From assembly GCA_013362785.1 (NCBI GenBank), contig JABFVM010000294.1, positions 1 through 64,000 of the forward strand: DNA of 64,000 nt. Reading direction: 5' to 3'. Source of the stretch: Streptomyces sp. (GTDB taxonomy: Bacteria; Actinomycetota; Actinomycetes; Streptomycetales; Streptomycetaceae). The stretch's first letter is position 1, and every line of letters begins with the position of its first letter. Position numbers and translations under genes: made by a program. This document shows, piece after piece, positions 42,423-51,036 of the stretch. The notes below the pieces were generated by a model that did no database searches, was not told the origin of the DNA, and saw nothing but the letters and a program-made list of their open reading frames with translations.

Positions 42423-43196
42423 GTGCCGAGTCCCCCCTTGCTGACGCTGCGCGGCGTGTGCAAGCGCTTCGGGGTCGTCCAGGTCCTCAACGACATCGAG
42501 CTGGAGATCCGAGCGGGGCAGGTCGTGGCGCTGCTGGGCGACAACGGGGCCGGGAAGTCCACCCTGGTCAAGGTGATCTCCGGAGTCGCCCCGGCGGACA
42601 AGGGCGTCATCGAGTGGGAGGGCCGGCCGGTCCAGATCAGGCGCCCGCACGACGCCCGGAACCTCGGCATCGCCACCGTCTACCAGGACCTCGCGCTGTG
42701 CGGGAACCTCGACGTCGTCGGCAATCTCTTCCTCGGCCGGGAGATCCGCCGGTACGGGTTTCTCGACGAGGTCGAGATGGAGCGCCGCACCAGTCATCTG
42801 CTGGAGCGGCTGACCCGGGGGGTCCCCGATCTGCGGGCCCCGGTCGTCTCGCTGTCCAGCGGTCAGCGGCAGACGGTCGCCATCGCCCGCTCGCTCCTCG
42901 GCGAACCGCGGGTCCTCCTCCTGGACGAACCGACGGCGGCGCTCGGGTTCGAGCAGACCAGCGAGGTCCTGGACCTGGTGGACCGGCTGCGCGACCGGGG
43001 TCTCGGGGTGCTGCTCATCAGCCACAACATGGGCGATGTGAAGGCGCTCGCGGACCGGGCCGCGGTGCTGCGGCTGGGCCGCAACAACGGCTTCTTCGAT
43101 GTGAACACCGCGTCCCAGGAGCAGATCATCGCCTCCATCACCGGCGCCACGGAGAACGTGCCCCGCCGGATGGCGCACCGGGAGGCAGGGTGGTGA
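42423..43196 (+). CDS. Sugar ABC importer ATP-binding protein, single-domain
   Basis: A 257-residue ATPase with Walker A GDNGAGKST, Q-loop TVYQDLALC, signature LSSGQRQ, Walker B VLLLDEPTAAL and switch ISHNM. Monosaccharide importers of the XylG/RbsA type often have two fused ATPase domains; this one is a single domain, as in FrcA-like systems, so two copies would pair. The GTG start at 42423 fits AAGGAG 9 bases upstream; ATG 42414 sits on the ribosome site and is unlikely. It overlaps the permease gene (GTGA) and follows the SBP by 48 bases. Confidence 0.9.
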   Translation: MPSPPLLTLRGVCKRFGVVQVLNDIELEIRAGQVVALLGDNGAGKSTLVKVISGVAPADKGVIEWEGRPVQIRRPHDARNLGIATVYQDLALCGNLDVVGNLFLGREIRRYGFLDEVEMERRTSHLLERLTRGVPDLRAPVVSLSSGQRQTVAIARSLLGEPRVLLLDEPTAALGFEQTSEVLDLVDRLRDRGLGVLLISHNMGDVKALADRAAVLRLGRNNGFFDVNTASQEQIIASITGATENVPRRMAHREAGW

Positions 43197-44473
43197 AAGG
43201 GATGGAAAGCAGCGCGGACAGCACACGGACCGCACCAGCCGCGCCCACCGCCGGGCCCCGCCGGCCGTCCCGCCGAGCGGCTCTCGGCGAGGTCCTGGAG
43301 AGCGGCGTCGCTGTCCTGCGGCGCAAGCTGAGCGCCGGCGAACTGGGCTCGCTCCCGGTCGTCCTGGTCCTCGCCGCCGTCTGGATCACCTTCCAGTCCC
43401 TCAACAGCAGCTTCCTGTCACCCCGGAACCTGTCCAATCTCAGCGTGGACATCGTCGGTACGGGCCTGATCGCGGTCGGCATCGTCTTCGTCCTGCTGAT
43501 CGGCGAACTGGACCTGTCCGTCGGGTCGATCAGCGGGCTCGCCGCCGCGGTCTTCGCCGTGCTCAACGTCAACAACGGCGTGCCGGAATGGCTCGCGCTC
43601 ATCGCGGCGGTACTCGCCGGCACCGTCGCGGGAACCGTCCAGGGCTACTCCGTCGCCAAGACCCGGGTGCCGGCCTTCGTCGTCACCCTCGCGGGGCTGC
43701 TCACCTTCAACGGCGTCATGCTGTACATCCTCGGCACCAACGGCACCGTCAACCTCGACGAGACCGGGCTCGTGGCCAAGCTGACCAGCCACTACTTCAC
43801 CAACGACGCGGCCGCCTACGGCCTGGCGGCGGTCGGCACGGGCCTGGTCTTCCTGGTCTCCCAGCAGGACAGGCGGCGGCGCCGGATGATGGGCATGCCG
43901 CACCGCTCGCTGCAGGGCATCGTGGTGCGTACGGCGATCCTCGCGGCGGTCGCGTTCACCGCCGCCTATCTGCTGAACCGGTTCCAGGGGCTGCCGCTCG
44001 CCCTGCTGATCTTCCTCGTGATGGTGGCCGGTCTCGACATCGTGCTGCGCCGCACGCACTACGGGCGGCAGGTCTACGCGCTCGGCGGCAGCATCGAGGC
44101 GGCCCGGCGCGCCAGCCTCAATGTGACGGGGGTGCAGACCGCGGTGCTCGCCGTCTCCGGCACCATGGCCGCGATCGGCGGTCTGTTCCTGGCCTCGCGC
44201 ATCACCTCGGTCAGTCAGGGCGCGGGCTCGGGCCTGCTGCTCCTCAACGCCATCGCGGCGGCCGTCATCGGCGGCACCAGCCTGTTCGGCGGGCGCGGCA
44301 CGACCTGGTCCGCGGTGCTGGGCATGCTGGTCATCCAGTCGATCGCCTCGGGCATGGTGATCACGGACACCCCCACCGCCGTCCAGTTCATGATCACGGG
44401 AGGAGTGCTGTTCGCCGCCGTGGTCATCGACGCGCTGGCGCGGCGCTCGCAGGAGGCGCACGGGAGGGCGTGA
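43193..44473 (+). CDS. Monosaccharide ABC importer permease (XylH/RbsC type)
   Basis: A 426-residue permease with about ten helices. Family signatures are LLIGELDLSVGSISGLAAAV, NGVMLYILGTNGTVNL, HYGRQVYALGGSIEAARRASLNV (the ATPase-contact loop) and AAAVIGGTSLFGGRGT. GTG 43193 overlaps the ATPase stop and has GGGAGG 7 bases upstream; an ATG at 43202 is the alternative. The N-terminal 60 residues are cytoplasmic and low in complexity. It forms the pore with the ATPase and SBP just upstream. A nested hairpin ends the operon. Confidence 0.9.
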   Translation: MKGMESSADSTRTAPAAPTAGPRRPSRRAALGEVLESGVAVLRRKLSAGELGSLPVVLVLAAVWITFQSLNSSFLSPRNLSNLSVDIVGTGLIAVGIVFVLLIGELDLSVGSISGLAAAVFAVLNVNNGVPEWLALIAAVLAGTVAGTVQGYSVAKTRVPAFVVTLAGLLTFNGVMLYILGTNGTVNLDETGLVAKLTSHYFTNDAAAYGLAAVGTGLVFLVSQQDRRRRRMMGMPHRSLQGIVVRTAILAAVAFTAAYLLNRFQGLPLALLIFLVMVAGLDIVLRRTHYGRQVYALGGSIEAARRASLNVTGVQTAVLAVSGTMAAIGGLFLASRITSVSQGAGSGLLLLNAIAAAVIGGTSLFGGRGTTWSAVLGMLVIQSIASGMVITDTPTAVQFMITGGVLFAAVVIDALARRSQEAHGRA

Positions 44474-44475
44474 GA

Positions 44476-44526
44476 GACCGGCGGGCGGAAGGACGCGTCG
44501 CGCGTCCGCGCATCGCGTCGCCGGTC
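44476..44526 (+). terminator. Nested hairpin terminator after the importer operon
   Basis: GACCGGCG (44476-44483) pairs with CGCCGGTC (44519-44526), and inside it GGACGCG (44491-44497) pairs with CGCGTCC (44501-44507). It begins 3 bases after the permease stop. Confidence 0.6.
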
Positions 44527-44529
44527 CCG

Positions 44530-44643
44530 CCGCCGTCAGGTCGTCACACCGTCGTCAGGCCGTCACGCCGCCGTCAGCCCGTCACGGCATCGTCAGCTGG
44601 TGAGGCCGCCGTCAGCCCGCGCGGCCGTGGTCAGCTCGTTGCG
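44530..44643. repeat. Six 19-bp tandem repeats at the 3' end of the carboxylesterase gene
   Basis: Units at 44530-44548, 44549-44567, 44568-44586, 44587-44605, 44606-44624 and 44625-44643. Each has GTCAG or an equivalent near its middle; read on the minus strand each carries CTGAC, the stop-codon context of the esterase gene, whose real stop (44631-44633) is in the first-read unit. Function unknown. The same sort of structure is at 221-300. Confidence 0.7.
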
Positions 44644-46160
44644 GCCGGCCCCAGCGGCAGCGCCGCGAATGTGTGCCGCTCCCAGAGGCGCCGCGAGGCC
44701 TCCTCCGGATACGCGGCGACCGTGGGCTCGGCGTCGAAGAGGCGGACGAGACGGCTCTCGGTGCCGTAGGCGGGCCAGCCGGGGTCGCCGGTGCGGGCGA
44801 ACGCGGTCCAGGCGGCACGGAAGCGGGCCGAGAGGGCCTCGGCCTCCGGTGTGGGCCCGGGCCCGATCAGCATGGCGCCGAGCCCGTCGTACACGCCGAA
44901 GGCGAGGGGCACGTCGAGGGCGTGGCAGGCGCCGAGGACGCCGCCGTTGGCCGGGGCCGACCAGGTCAGCTCGTACAGGTGCGCCCGGCCGCCACCGGCC
45001 ACCTGGGCCTCCGCCAGCCGCAGCGAGGGCATACGGAAGAGCCAGTCGGACTGCACCAGTTCGAACAGGTACTCCGCCGAGGCGCCCGGGAACGCCGCGC
45101 GATAGGCGCTGTCGGCGTCCGGCACCGGTCCGAACAGGCCCAGCGTCATCGACGCCAGCCGCTCGTCCACCTGGCCGAGCAGTCCGCCGAGCATCATGAA
45201 GAGGCGGAACTCGTCCCGGTTGTGCCCGGCGATCAGCTCGACGTCGCGGGCGGCGCCGCCTGCGAGGGCCTCCCACGGCGTCGCGGTGAGCACCTCACCG
45301 TCGACGACCGGCGAGTACGGGGTCGGGGTGAGGGCGACTGGCCCCCACCGGTGGACGTACTCGCGCATCCGGGCGCTCAGCGCGGCGCTCGCCTCGGTCA
45401 GCTTGCGCGGGTCCAGGCCGGACAGGTCGGCGGCCGTCGGACGCAGCCCGAGCTCACCGGTCAGGGCCTCGGCGATGTCCGCGGCGAGGGCGTCCGAGAA
45501 GAAGGTGCCGGGCACGCTCTGTGCGATGGCGCGGTGGAACAGGCCCCGGGCGCCCGGCATGGCCATCAGCGCGGCGATGGAACCGGCGCCGGCCGACTCG
45601 CCGAACACGGTGACCTGGTCGGGGTCGCCGCCGAAGGCCGTGATGTTCTCACGTACCCACTCCAGTGCGGCGATCTGGTCGAGCAGCCCGCGGTTGGCGG
45701 GGGCGCCCTCGATCCGCAGGAACCCCTCGACGCCGACGCGGTAGTTCAGGGTGACGACGACCAGATCGCCTTCACCGGCGAGGCGGCCGGCGTCGTACGT
45801 GGGGTTGTCGGCGGAGCCGAACTTGTAGGCGCCGCCGTACAGCCACACCATCACCGGGCGTCGGGCCGCCGGGTCCGCCTCGGGCGTCCAGACGTTGACG
45901 GTCAGCCAGTCGTCGCCGCCCGGACCGGGGTCGGCGGGAGCGTCCTCGGGGCCGAACGGCTCCTGCGGGGGCGGCGGGCCGAACGCGAACGCCTCCCGGA
46001 CGCCGTCCCAGCGCTCGGCAGGCCGCGGTGCCGTGAAACGCGCCGCGCCCACCGGGGGCTGCGCGTAAGGGATGCCGCGGAAGACCGCGAGAGCGCCCTC
46101 GCGGCGCCCGCGGACCGTACCGGCCGCTGTACCGGCCTCCGGGAACTCGGCACTGCTCAT
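44631..46160 (-). CDS. Type B carboxylesterase
   Basis: A 509-residue cytosolic esterase of the carboxylesterase/cholinesterase class. The oxyanion hole is VWLYGGAYKFGS, the nucleophile Ser lies in FGESAGAGS, the acid Glu probably in HNRDEFRLF and the His in CHALDVPLAFG. DDWLTVNVWTPE and NRGLLDQIAALEWV are family motifs. ATG 46160 follows AAGGAG at 6 bases. No signal peptide is seen. A clean GTGAAC/GTTCAC palindrome lies 59 bases upstream, so control by a TetR- or MarR-type repressor is likely. Confidence 0.88.
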   Translation of the reverse strand: MSSAEFPEAGTAAGTVRGRREGALAVFRGIPYAQPPVGAARFTAPRPAERWDGVREAFAFGPPPPQEPFGPEDAPADPGPGGDDWLTVNVWTPEADPAARRPVMVWLYGGAYKFGSADNPTYDAGRLAGEGDLVVVTLNYRVGVEGFLRIEGAPANRGLLDQIAALEWVRENITAFGGDPDQVTVFGESAGAGSIAALMAMPGARGLFHRAIAQSVPGTFFSDALAADIAEALTGELGLRPTAADLSGLDPRKLTEASAALSARMREYVHRWGPVALTPTPYSPVVDGEVLTATPWEALAGGAARDVELIAGHNRDEFRLFMMLGGLLGQVDERLASMTLGLFGPVPDADSAYRAAFPGASAEYLFELVQSDWLFRMPSLRLAEAQVAGGGRAHLYELTWSAPANGGVLGACHALDVPLAFGVYDGLGAMLIGPGPTPEAEALSARFRAAWTAFARTGDPGWPAYGTESRLVRLFDAEPTVAAYPEEASRRLWERHTFAALPLGPAATS

Positions 46161-46218
46161 CGATGACTCCTTGGGAGACTCCGGGAGACGCACGGCTCAG
46201 TAGCTCAGCCCAACCATT

Positions 46219-46234
46219 GTGAACCCTAGTTCAC
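46219..46234. promoter_or_regulatory. Operator palindrome upstream of the carboxylesterase gene
   Basis: GTGAAC (46219-46224) and GTTCAC (46229-46234) surround a CCTA centre. The type is usual for TetR or MarR repressors; no such regulator is coded in the window. Confidence 0.5.
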
Positions 46235-46260
46235 CCAACGAACATGCGCCATGGGCCCCT

Positions 46261-47943
46261 TCACTCGGCGCAGCAAACACCCTCGGCCGCCGCGCCGTGA
46301 CCCGTGTCGAGCCGGCAGAAGCAGGACGCCTCGACCGGTACGTCCGCCAGCGCGACGGCGAGCCGCAGCTGCTGGGCGACCATCTGCGCCTCCTCGATCC
46401 GGCCCAGCCGCATCAGGCACTCGTGCAGGCCGTGCAGGGACCAGACGTTGCCGGGGTGCTGCAAGGCGCGCGGGAGGGTGCCGTCGAGACCGAGGTCGGC
46501 CCGGTAGACCGCCTCGGCCTGCTCGACCCGGCCTTGTTCGAGGAGGAGGGCGCCGTAGGCGTGCCGGGTGGGCTGCATCCAGCCCCACGGTTCGTCGTAA
46601 GGGAGGTTGTCGTCCAGCTCGATGGAGCGTTCCAGGGCGGCGAAGGCGGCCTCGTGGTCGCCCTTGCGGTACTCCAGTTCGCCGTCGAGCATCGCCGAGG
46701 CGATGGCGAGGATGTCGGCGCAGGTGTTGTTGAACAGCATCCGCGTCTCGGGGACGCGGGCGACCGCCTCGCGGAAGAGCCGGCGTTCGGCCTCCGCCTC
46801 CGGGACCCGGTGGGTGGAGGAGAGGGCGACGCCGCGGGCGTAGTGGATCATCGCGGTCGTCACGCAGTACAGCTCGGGGTCGGCCGGCAGCGGCAGGTCC
46901 AGGATGTCCTCCCAGCGGCCGAACCGGATCAGGGCGTGGACCCGCATGGCGAGGAAGCCCTCCAGCCAGTCGGCCATGGGCGGGCTCGGCACGCGCAGCA
47001 GGTCCTCCGGGATGGACGCCTCCAGCTGCGCCGCGGTGTCGAGGGCTACCCGGGACTGGCCGAGGAACATCGCGCCGTAGATCTTGAAGTGGTAGTTGTG
47101 CGAGCGGTACAGGGTGTAGAAGTTCATCGCCCCGGCCCGGCGGTGGTACTTCTCGTCGGCCTCGATCGCCCGGGTGTTGTCCGAGACCACCCGCCGGTAG
47201 TCGCCGCAGAGCACCTCCAGGTGCGAGGGCATGTGGTGCAGGTGCCCGGCGTCCGGGACCAGGCCGCGCAGCCGGTCGGCGACGGGGAGGGCCAGCTCGG
47301 GGGTCGGGGACATCTCCATCAGGTGGATGTACAGGTGGACGACGCCCGGATGGTCGCGTCCCGCGTCGGTGGCGAGGGCGCGGTCGAGGACGGCCTTGGC
47401 CGCAGTCGTGCGGGCGCCTTCGGCCGGCTGGCCGGTCCTGAGGTCCCACAGCTGCCAGGGCGTGAGGTTCATCAGGGCGTCGGCGTACAGGGTGGCGATG
47501 TCCGGGTCGTCGGGGGCGAGCTCGTAGACCGCGCGCATGCTGTCGGCGTACGGCGCGTTCCAGACCGAGCAGTCCTTCACGGCCTCGGCCTGCGGGTAAC
47601 GGGCGCGCAGGGCGGCGATCAGCGCCTGTTCGACGGGGGTGGCGTTCGCGGCCTTCTCGTGCGCCAGCTCCACGGCGGCGTGGGTGCGGTCGACGGTGTG
47701 GACGAGTTCCCGGTCGTCGAAAAACTCCCAGGGCTTGTTGTAGTTCGGGCCGAGGGCGTAGGCGATGCCCCAGTGGGCCATGGCGCAGTCGGGGTCCGCC
47801 GCGGCGGCGGCCTCGAAGCAGGCGACGGCCTCCTCGTGGTGGAAGGCGTACGTCCAGTTCAGCCCCCGGTCGAACCAGAGCTGGGCCTGGGCGGAGGGCG
47901 TGGTCACGGCGCGGGTGTGGGTGCCGAGGTCGTAGTAGTCCAT
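46261..47943 (-). CDS. TPR-repeat protein, unknown role
   Basis: A 560-residue protein of helical repeats, with TPR-like units near the start (AQAQLWFDRGLNWTYAFHHEEAVACFEAAAAADPDCAMAH is one unit, in two helices) and more toward the C-terminus (GDHEAAFAALERSIELDDNLPYDEP, HAYGALLLEQGRVEQAEAVYRADL). HLHHMPSHLEVLCGDY and the Cys pairs CFCR and VCCAE at the end are notable and could bind metal. ATG 47943 follows GGAG at 7 bases. No signal or membrane segment. Probably a scaffold for protein contacts; no partner is evident. Confidence 0.75.
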   Translation of the reverse strand: MDYYDLGTHTRAVTTPSAQAQLWFDRGLNWTYAFHHEEAVACFEAAAAADPDCAMAHWGIAYALGPNYNKPWEFFDDRELVHTVDRTHAAVELAHEKAANATPVEQALIAALRARYPQAEAVKDCSVWNAPYADSMRAVYELAPDDPDIATLYADALMNLTPWQLWDLRTGQPAEGARTTAAKAVLDRALATDAGRDHPGVVHLYIHLMEMSPTPELALPVADRLRGLVPDAGHLHHMPSHLEVLCGDYRRVVSDNTRAIEADEKYHRRAGAMNFYTLYRSHNYHFKIYGAMFLGQSRVALDTAAQLEASIPEDLLRVPSPPMADWLEGFLAMRVHALIRFGRWEDILDLPLPADPELYCVTTAMIHYARGVALSSTHRVPEAEAERRLFREAVARVPETRMLFNNTCADILAIASAMLDGELEYRKGDHEAAFAALERSIELDDNLPYDEPWGWMQPTRHAYGALLLEQGRVEQAEAVYRADLGLDGTLPRALQHPGNVWSLHGLHECLMRLGRIEEAQMVAQQLRLAVALADVPVEASCFCRLDTGHGAAAEGVCCAE

Positions 47944-48323
47944 GGGCTGTCTCCTGCCTGTGGTGCGCCGGCCGGCCTGGTTCCGAGTCTTCCCGAGAGC
48001 ACCTGCCCTGCCGACTCCTGTGCCGGGTCCCGGTGCGGACTGGCCGGAAAGCTCCGGGCCGGTGAGGCCGCCGCGGTCGGTGCTGTGCGGGGCTCGCATC
48101 GACAACGGGGCGGGCGGGCGCGCGGTTTCGGGTTCGGGCGATGCCGGGGGTGCGGGAGCGGGTCGGCGGGGTGCGGGGCTCGTCCCGCGCCTGCTCGCGC
48201 GTCAGGGGGTTCACGACGGCCGCTCGCACACCCCTGGTCAAGCCGCCCAGGTGCGGGCAAGGTGCGTCGTGGCGCATTCTTGCTGTGTCGCACGCGTGAT
48301 GGCGTACGGACGAGGTAGGGCCG
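47944..48323. other. 380-base divergent gap between TPR and phosphatase genes
   Basis: No gene is supported on either strand. It should hold two divergent promoters, but I find no clear -35/-10 pair and no strong palindrome. Confidence 0.4.
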
Positions 48324-50849
48324 ATGACTGGGAGCGCCGAGGGCGCAGAGCGGATGCCCGGCAGGCTGGCGGCGTTGCTGATCGATGCCTCGGCTGAGGC
48401 GATCAGCGCGGCCGGTGGCCACGCGGGAGGGGTCTATCTGCGCTCCGGCACGCCCGGACTGCTCCGTCTGGCCGTGCTGGAGGGGTTGCCGGGCCCGCTG
48501 TTCCGCCCGTGGTGGCGGCTGCATGTGGACCGGCCGTTTCCGGTCGCGGACGCCTATCGGCTGGGCGTCGAGGTGGTGCTGCCGAACGCGACGGAGACGA
48601 TGCGCCGCTATCCGCAGTTCGCCGCCGGGCTGCCGTTCCAGTTCGGGTCCCTGCACGTGCCCGTCGCGGGCAGGTCGACCGTGTTCGGTGTGCTGACCGT
48701 GCTGCGGCCCTCGGCGCCGGACGCCACGGAGCTGCTGGCCGAGCGCGAACGTCTGGCGCGGCTGGCCGAGGAGCTGGGCGTGGCGCTGGAGAAGCTGGAG
48801 GACGAGGACCCGTCAGGGGTGTCCTGGGAGGGCGGGCCGGAGTGCGTGCGCCCGCCGGCCGGCCCACCGCCCGCCGGACGTCTTGGACGGTTCTCGTGGG
48901 ATCCGGTGACGGGCGACGTGACGGCGGACGAGCGGCTGGACCTCGTCCTGGGCCGGGCCGCCGGGGAGGCCGACGGCACGGTGGAGGCGTTCGCGCGGGC
49001 CCTCGCCCCGGACGACGCCGAGCGGATCCTTACGGCGCTGCGGGAGGCGGCCGGGGGCCGGTCACCGGCGTTGCCGCTGTACGCGCGCGCCGCGGACGGT
49101 GCGCTGCGGCTGGTCGAGGTCTGGGGGCCGTACGACGACCCGGCCCGGCCCGGCGCCGAGGCCGTGCGGGGGGTCGTCCTCGATCCAGGGCCGGGCACAG
49201 TGGCGGACGCGGCGGCCGATCTGCTGCCGGAGGGTGTGTTCTGCCTGGACCGGCTGGGCACGGTCGTCTACGCGAATCCGCCGGCCGCGGCGCTGCTGCG
49301 CAGGCCGCGCAACGAGCTGCTGGGCCGGCCGCTGTGGGAGGGCGTGCCGTGGCTGAACCAGCCCGCCTTCGAGGACCATCTGCGCGGGGCGCTGCTGTCC
49401 CCGGACCCGGTGCACTTCCATGTCCGAAGACCGTCGGCCCACGGGCGTGAGCCCGCCGCCGCCCGGTCGTACGCGGGCGACTGGCTCGCCCTGTCCGTCT
49501 ACCCCGGTCCGGACCTGCTGACCTGCACGCTCCGGCCGGGACACCGGATGGCGGACGGCCCGTCCGGCGTGCCCGACGCGCTGGCCGCGCCGGAGACGCC
49601 TGGGACGCCGTCGCTCGCTCCGCTGTACCGGCCGATCGTCCTCGCCATCGCGCTGACGGAGGCGGTCACGGCGCGGCAGGTGTCCGCCGTGGTGATGCGG
49701 GAGCTGCTGCCCGCGTTCGGCGGCCGCCGGCTGGCGATCTACCTGCTGCAGGAGCGGCATCTGTTCCTGGCCTGGGAGTCGGGCTTCCCCAAGGGGTTCC
49801 TCGCGCCGTTCGACGGGGTGGGGCTGGACGAGCGGCTGCCCGGGGTGGAGACGCTGACCAGCGGGCGCCCGCTGTTCTTCGACTCGATGCAGCAGCTGGC
49901 CGACGCCTATCCGGGTATCGCGCTGGACGCCACCGAGGGCGCCCGCGCCTTCCTGCCGCTGATCGCCTCCGGACGCTCGGTCGGCTCCTGCATCCTCGGC
50001 TTCGACCGGCCGCGCAGCTTCAGCTCCGAGGAGCGTGCGGTGCTGACCGCGCTGGCCGGGCTGATCGCGCACGCCATGGAGAAGGCGCAGCGCTACGAGA
50101 GCGAGGCCGCGCTGGCCCGCGGGCTGCAGCAGGCGCTGCTCCCGCGGCGGCTGTCGGAGCATCCGCTGCTGGAGACCGCGGGGCGCTATCTGCCGGGCAC
50201 CCAGGGCATGGAGGTGGGCGGGGACTGGTACGACGTGGTCGCCGCCGGGGACGGGATCGCGCTGGTGATCGGCGATGTGCAGGGGCACGGGGTGCAGGCC
50301 GCGGCGACCATGGGCCAGCTGCGCAGCGCCGTGCGGGCCTTCGCCGTCGGGGACCGGCCGCCCGACGAGGTGATGAGTGGCACCAACCGGCTGCTCATCG
50401 ACCTCGACCCCGGGCTGTTCGCGAGCTGCTGCTACATCCGGCTGGATCCGGTCACGGGTGTGGCACGGGCGGCCGTGGCCGGGCATCCGCCGCCGCTGCT
50501 GCGCCGCCCGGACGGCCGTACGCATGTCGTCGACCTGCCCGGCGGCGTCGTGCTCGGCGTGGATCCGCGGGCCGACTATCCGGTGACGGAGCTGCGGATG
50601 GAGCCCGGGGCCGTGCTGGCGCTGTACACGGACGGGCTGGTCGAGCGGCCTGGTGTCGACATCGACGACGGCATCAGCGCGCTGCGGGTGGCGCTGGCCA
50701 GGGCCGGTGCCCAGCCCTCCCCGGCGGGCGGCGCGCTGGCGGGCGTGGCCGACAAGCTCACCGCGACGGCCCGGCACACGGCGGACCGCCCCGACGACAT
50801 CGCCCTGCTGCTCGCCACCCGGCGTGCCGCTCCGCTGCCCGGGAAGTGA
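48324..50849 (+). CDS. GAF-PAS-GAF-PP2C (SpoIIE) sensory phosphatase without kinase-like domain
   Basis: An 841-residue soluble regulator: an N-terminal GAF (about 1-155), one or two PAS-like regions (about 175-290 and 300-400), a second GAF (about 435-600) and a SpoIIE/PP2C domain (about 610-835) with [29 protein letters not shown] and RPDDIALLL holding the metal ligands. Unlike the phosphatases at 38307 and 51037 it ends after PP2C and has no RsbW-like ATPase, so it can only dephosphorylate. ATG 48324 was kept because GAGG and AGGG stand upstream. Its targets are expected to be STAS-domain anti-anti-sigma factors. Confidence 0.88.
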   Translation: MTGSAEGAERMPGRLAALLIDASAEAISAAGGHAGGVYLRSGTPGLLRLAVLEGLPGPLFRPWWRLHVDRPFPVADAYRLGVEVVLPNATETMRRYPQFAAGLPFQFGSLHVPVAGRSTVFGVLTVLRPSAPDATELLAERERLARLAEELGVALEKLEDEDPSGVSWEGGPECVRPPAGPPPAGRLGRFSWDPVTGDVTADERLDLVLGRAAGEADGTVEAFARALAPDDAERILTALREAAGGRSPALPLYARAADGALRLVEVWGPYDDPARPGAEAVRGVVLDPGPGTVADAAADLLPEGVFCLDRLGTVVYANPPAAALLRRPRNELLGRPLWEGVPWLNQPAFEDHLRGALLSPDPVHFHVRRPSAHGREPAAARSYAGDWLALSVYPGPDLLTCTLRPGHRMADGPSGVPDALAAPETPGTPSLAPLYRPIVLAIALTEAVTARQVSAVVMRELLPAFGGRRLAIYLLQERHLFLAWESGFPKGFLAPFDGVGLDERLPGVETLTSGRPLFFDSMQQLADAYPGIALDATEGARAFLPLIASGRSVGSCILGFDRPRSFSSEERAVLTALAGLIAHAMEKAQRYESEAALARGLQQALLPRRLSEHPLLETAGRYLPGTQGMEVGGDWYDVVAAGDGIALVIGDVQGHGVQAAATMGQLRSAVRAFAVGDRPPDEVMSGTNRLLIDLDPGLFASCCYIRLDPVTGVARAAVAGHPPPLLRRPDGRTHVVDLPGGVVLGVDPRADYPVTELRMEPGAVLALYTDGLVERPGVDIDDGISALRVALARAGAQPSPAGGALAGVADKLTATARHTADRPDDIALLLATRRAAPLPGK

Positions 50850-51036
50850 GAGCGCGCGGGCTCCGGGCGAGCCGTGCTCCGGCGGCCCCTGCGTCGTCGT
50901 AACCCTGTGGCGGACACGGGAGTTGCCCGGATTCTGTGGATCACTCCCGTGATCGTCCCCTGGGAGAGGGGGCGGGTCGTGTCACGGTCCGTGACGTCTC
51001 TCGCCTCCTGGGGCGCGGCAGTGTAGACATGGGCAC

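Noticed and set aside
44530..44643. CRISPR array
   Set aside because: The units are directly adjacent without spacers and degenerate; no cas genes are present. The same applies to the repeats at 221-300 and 40634-40808.
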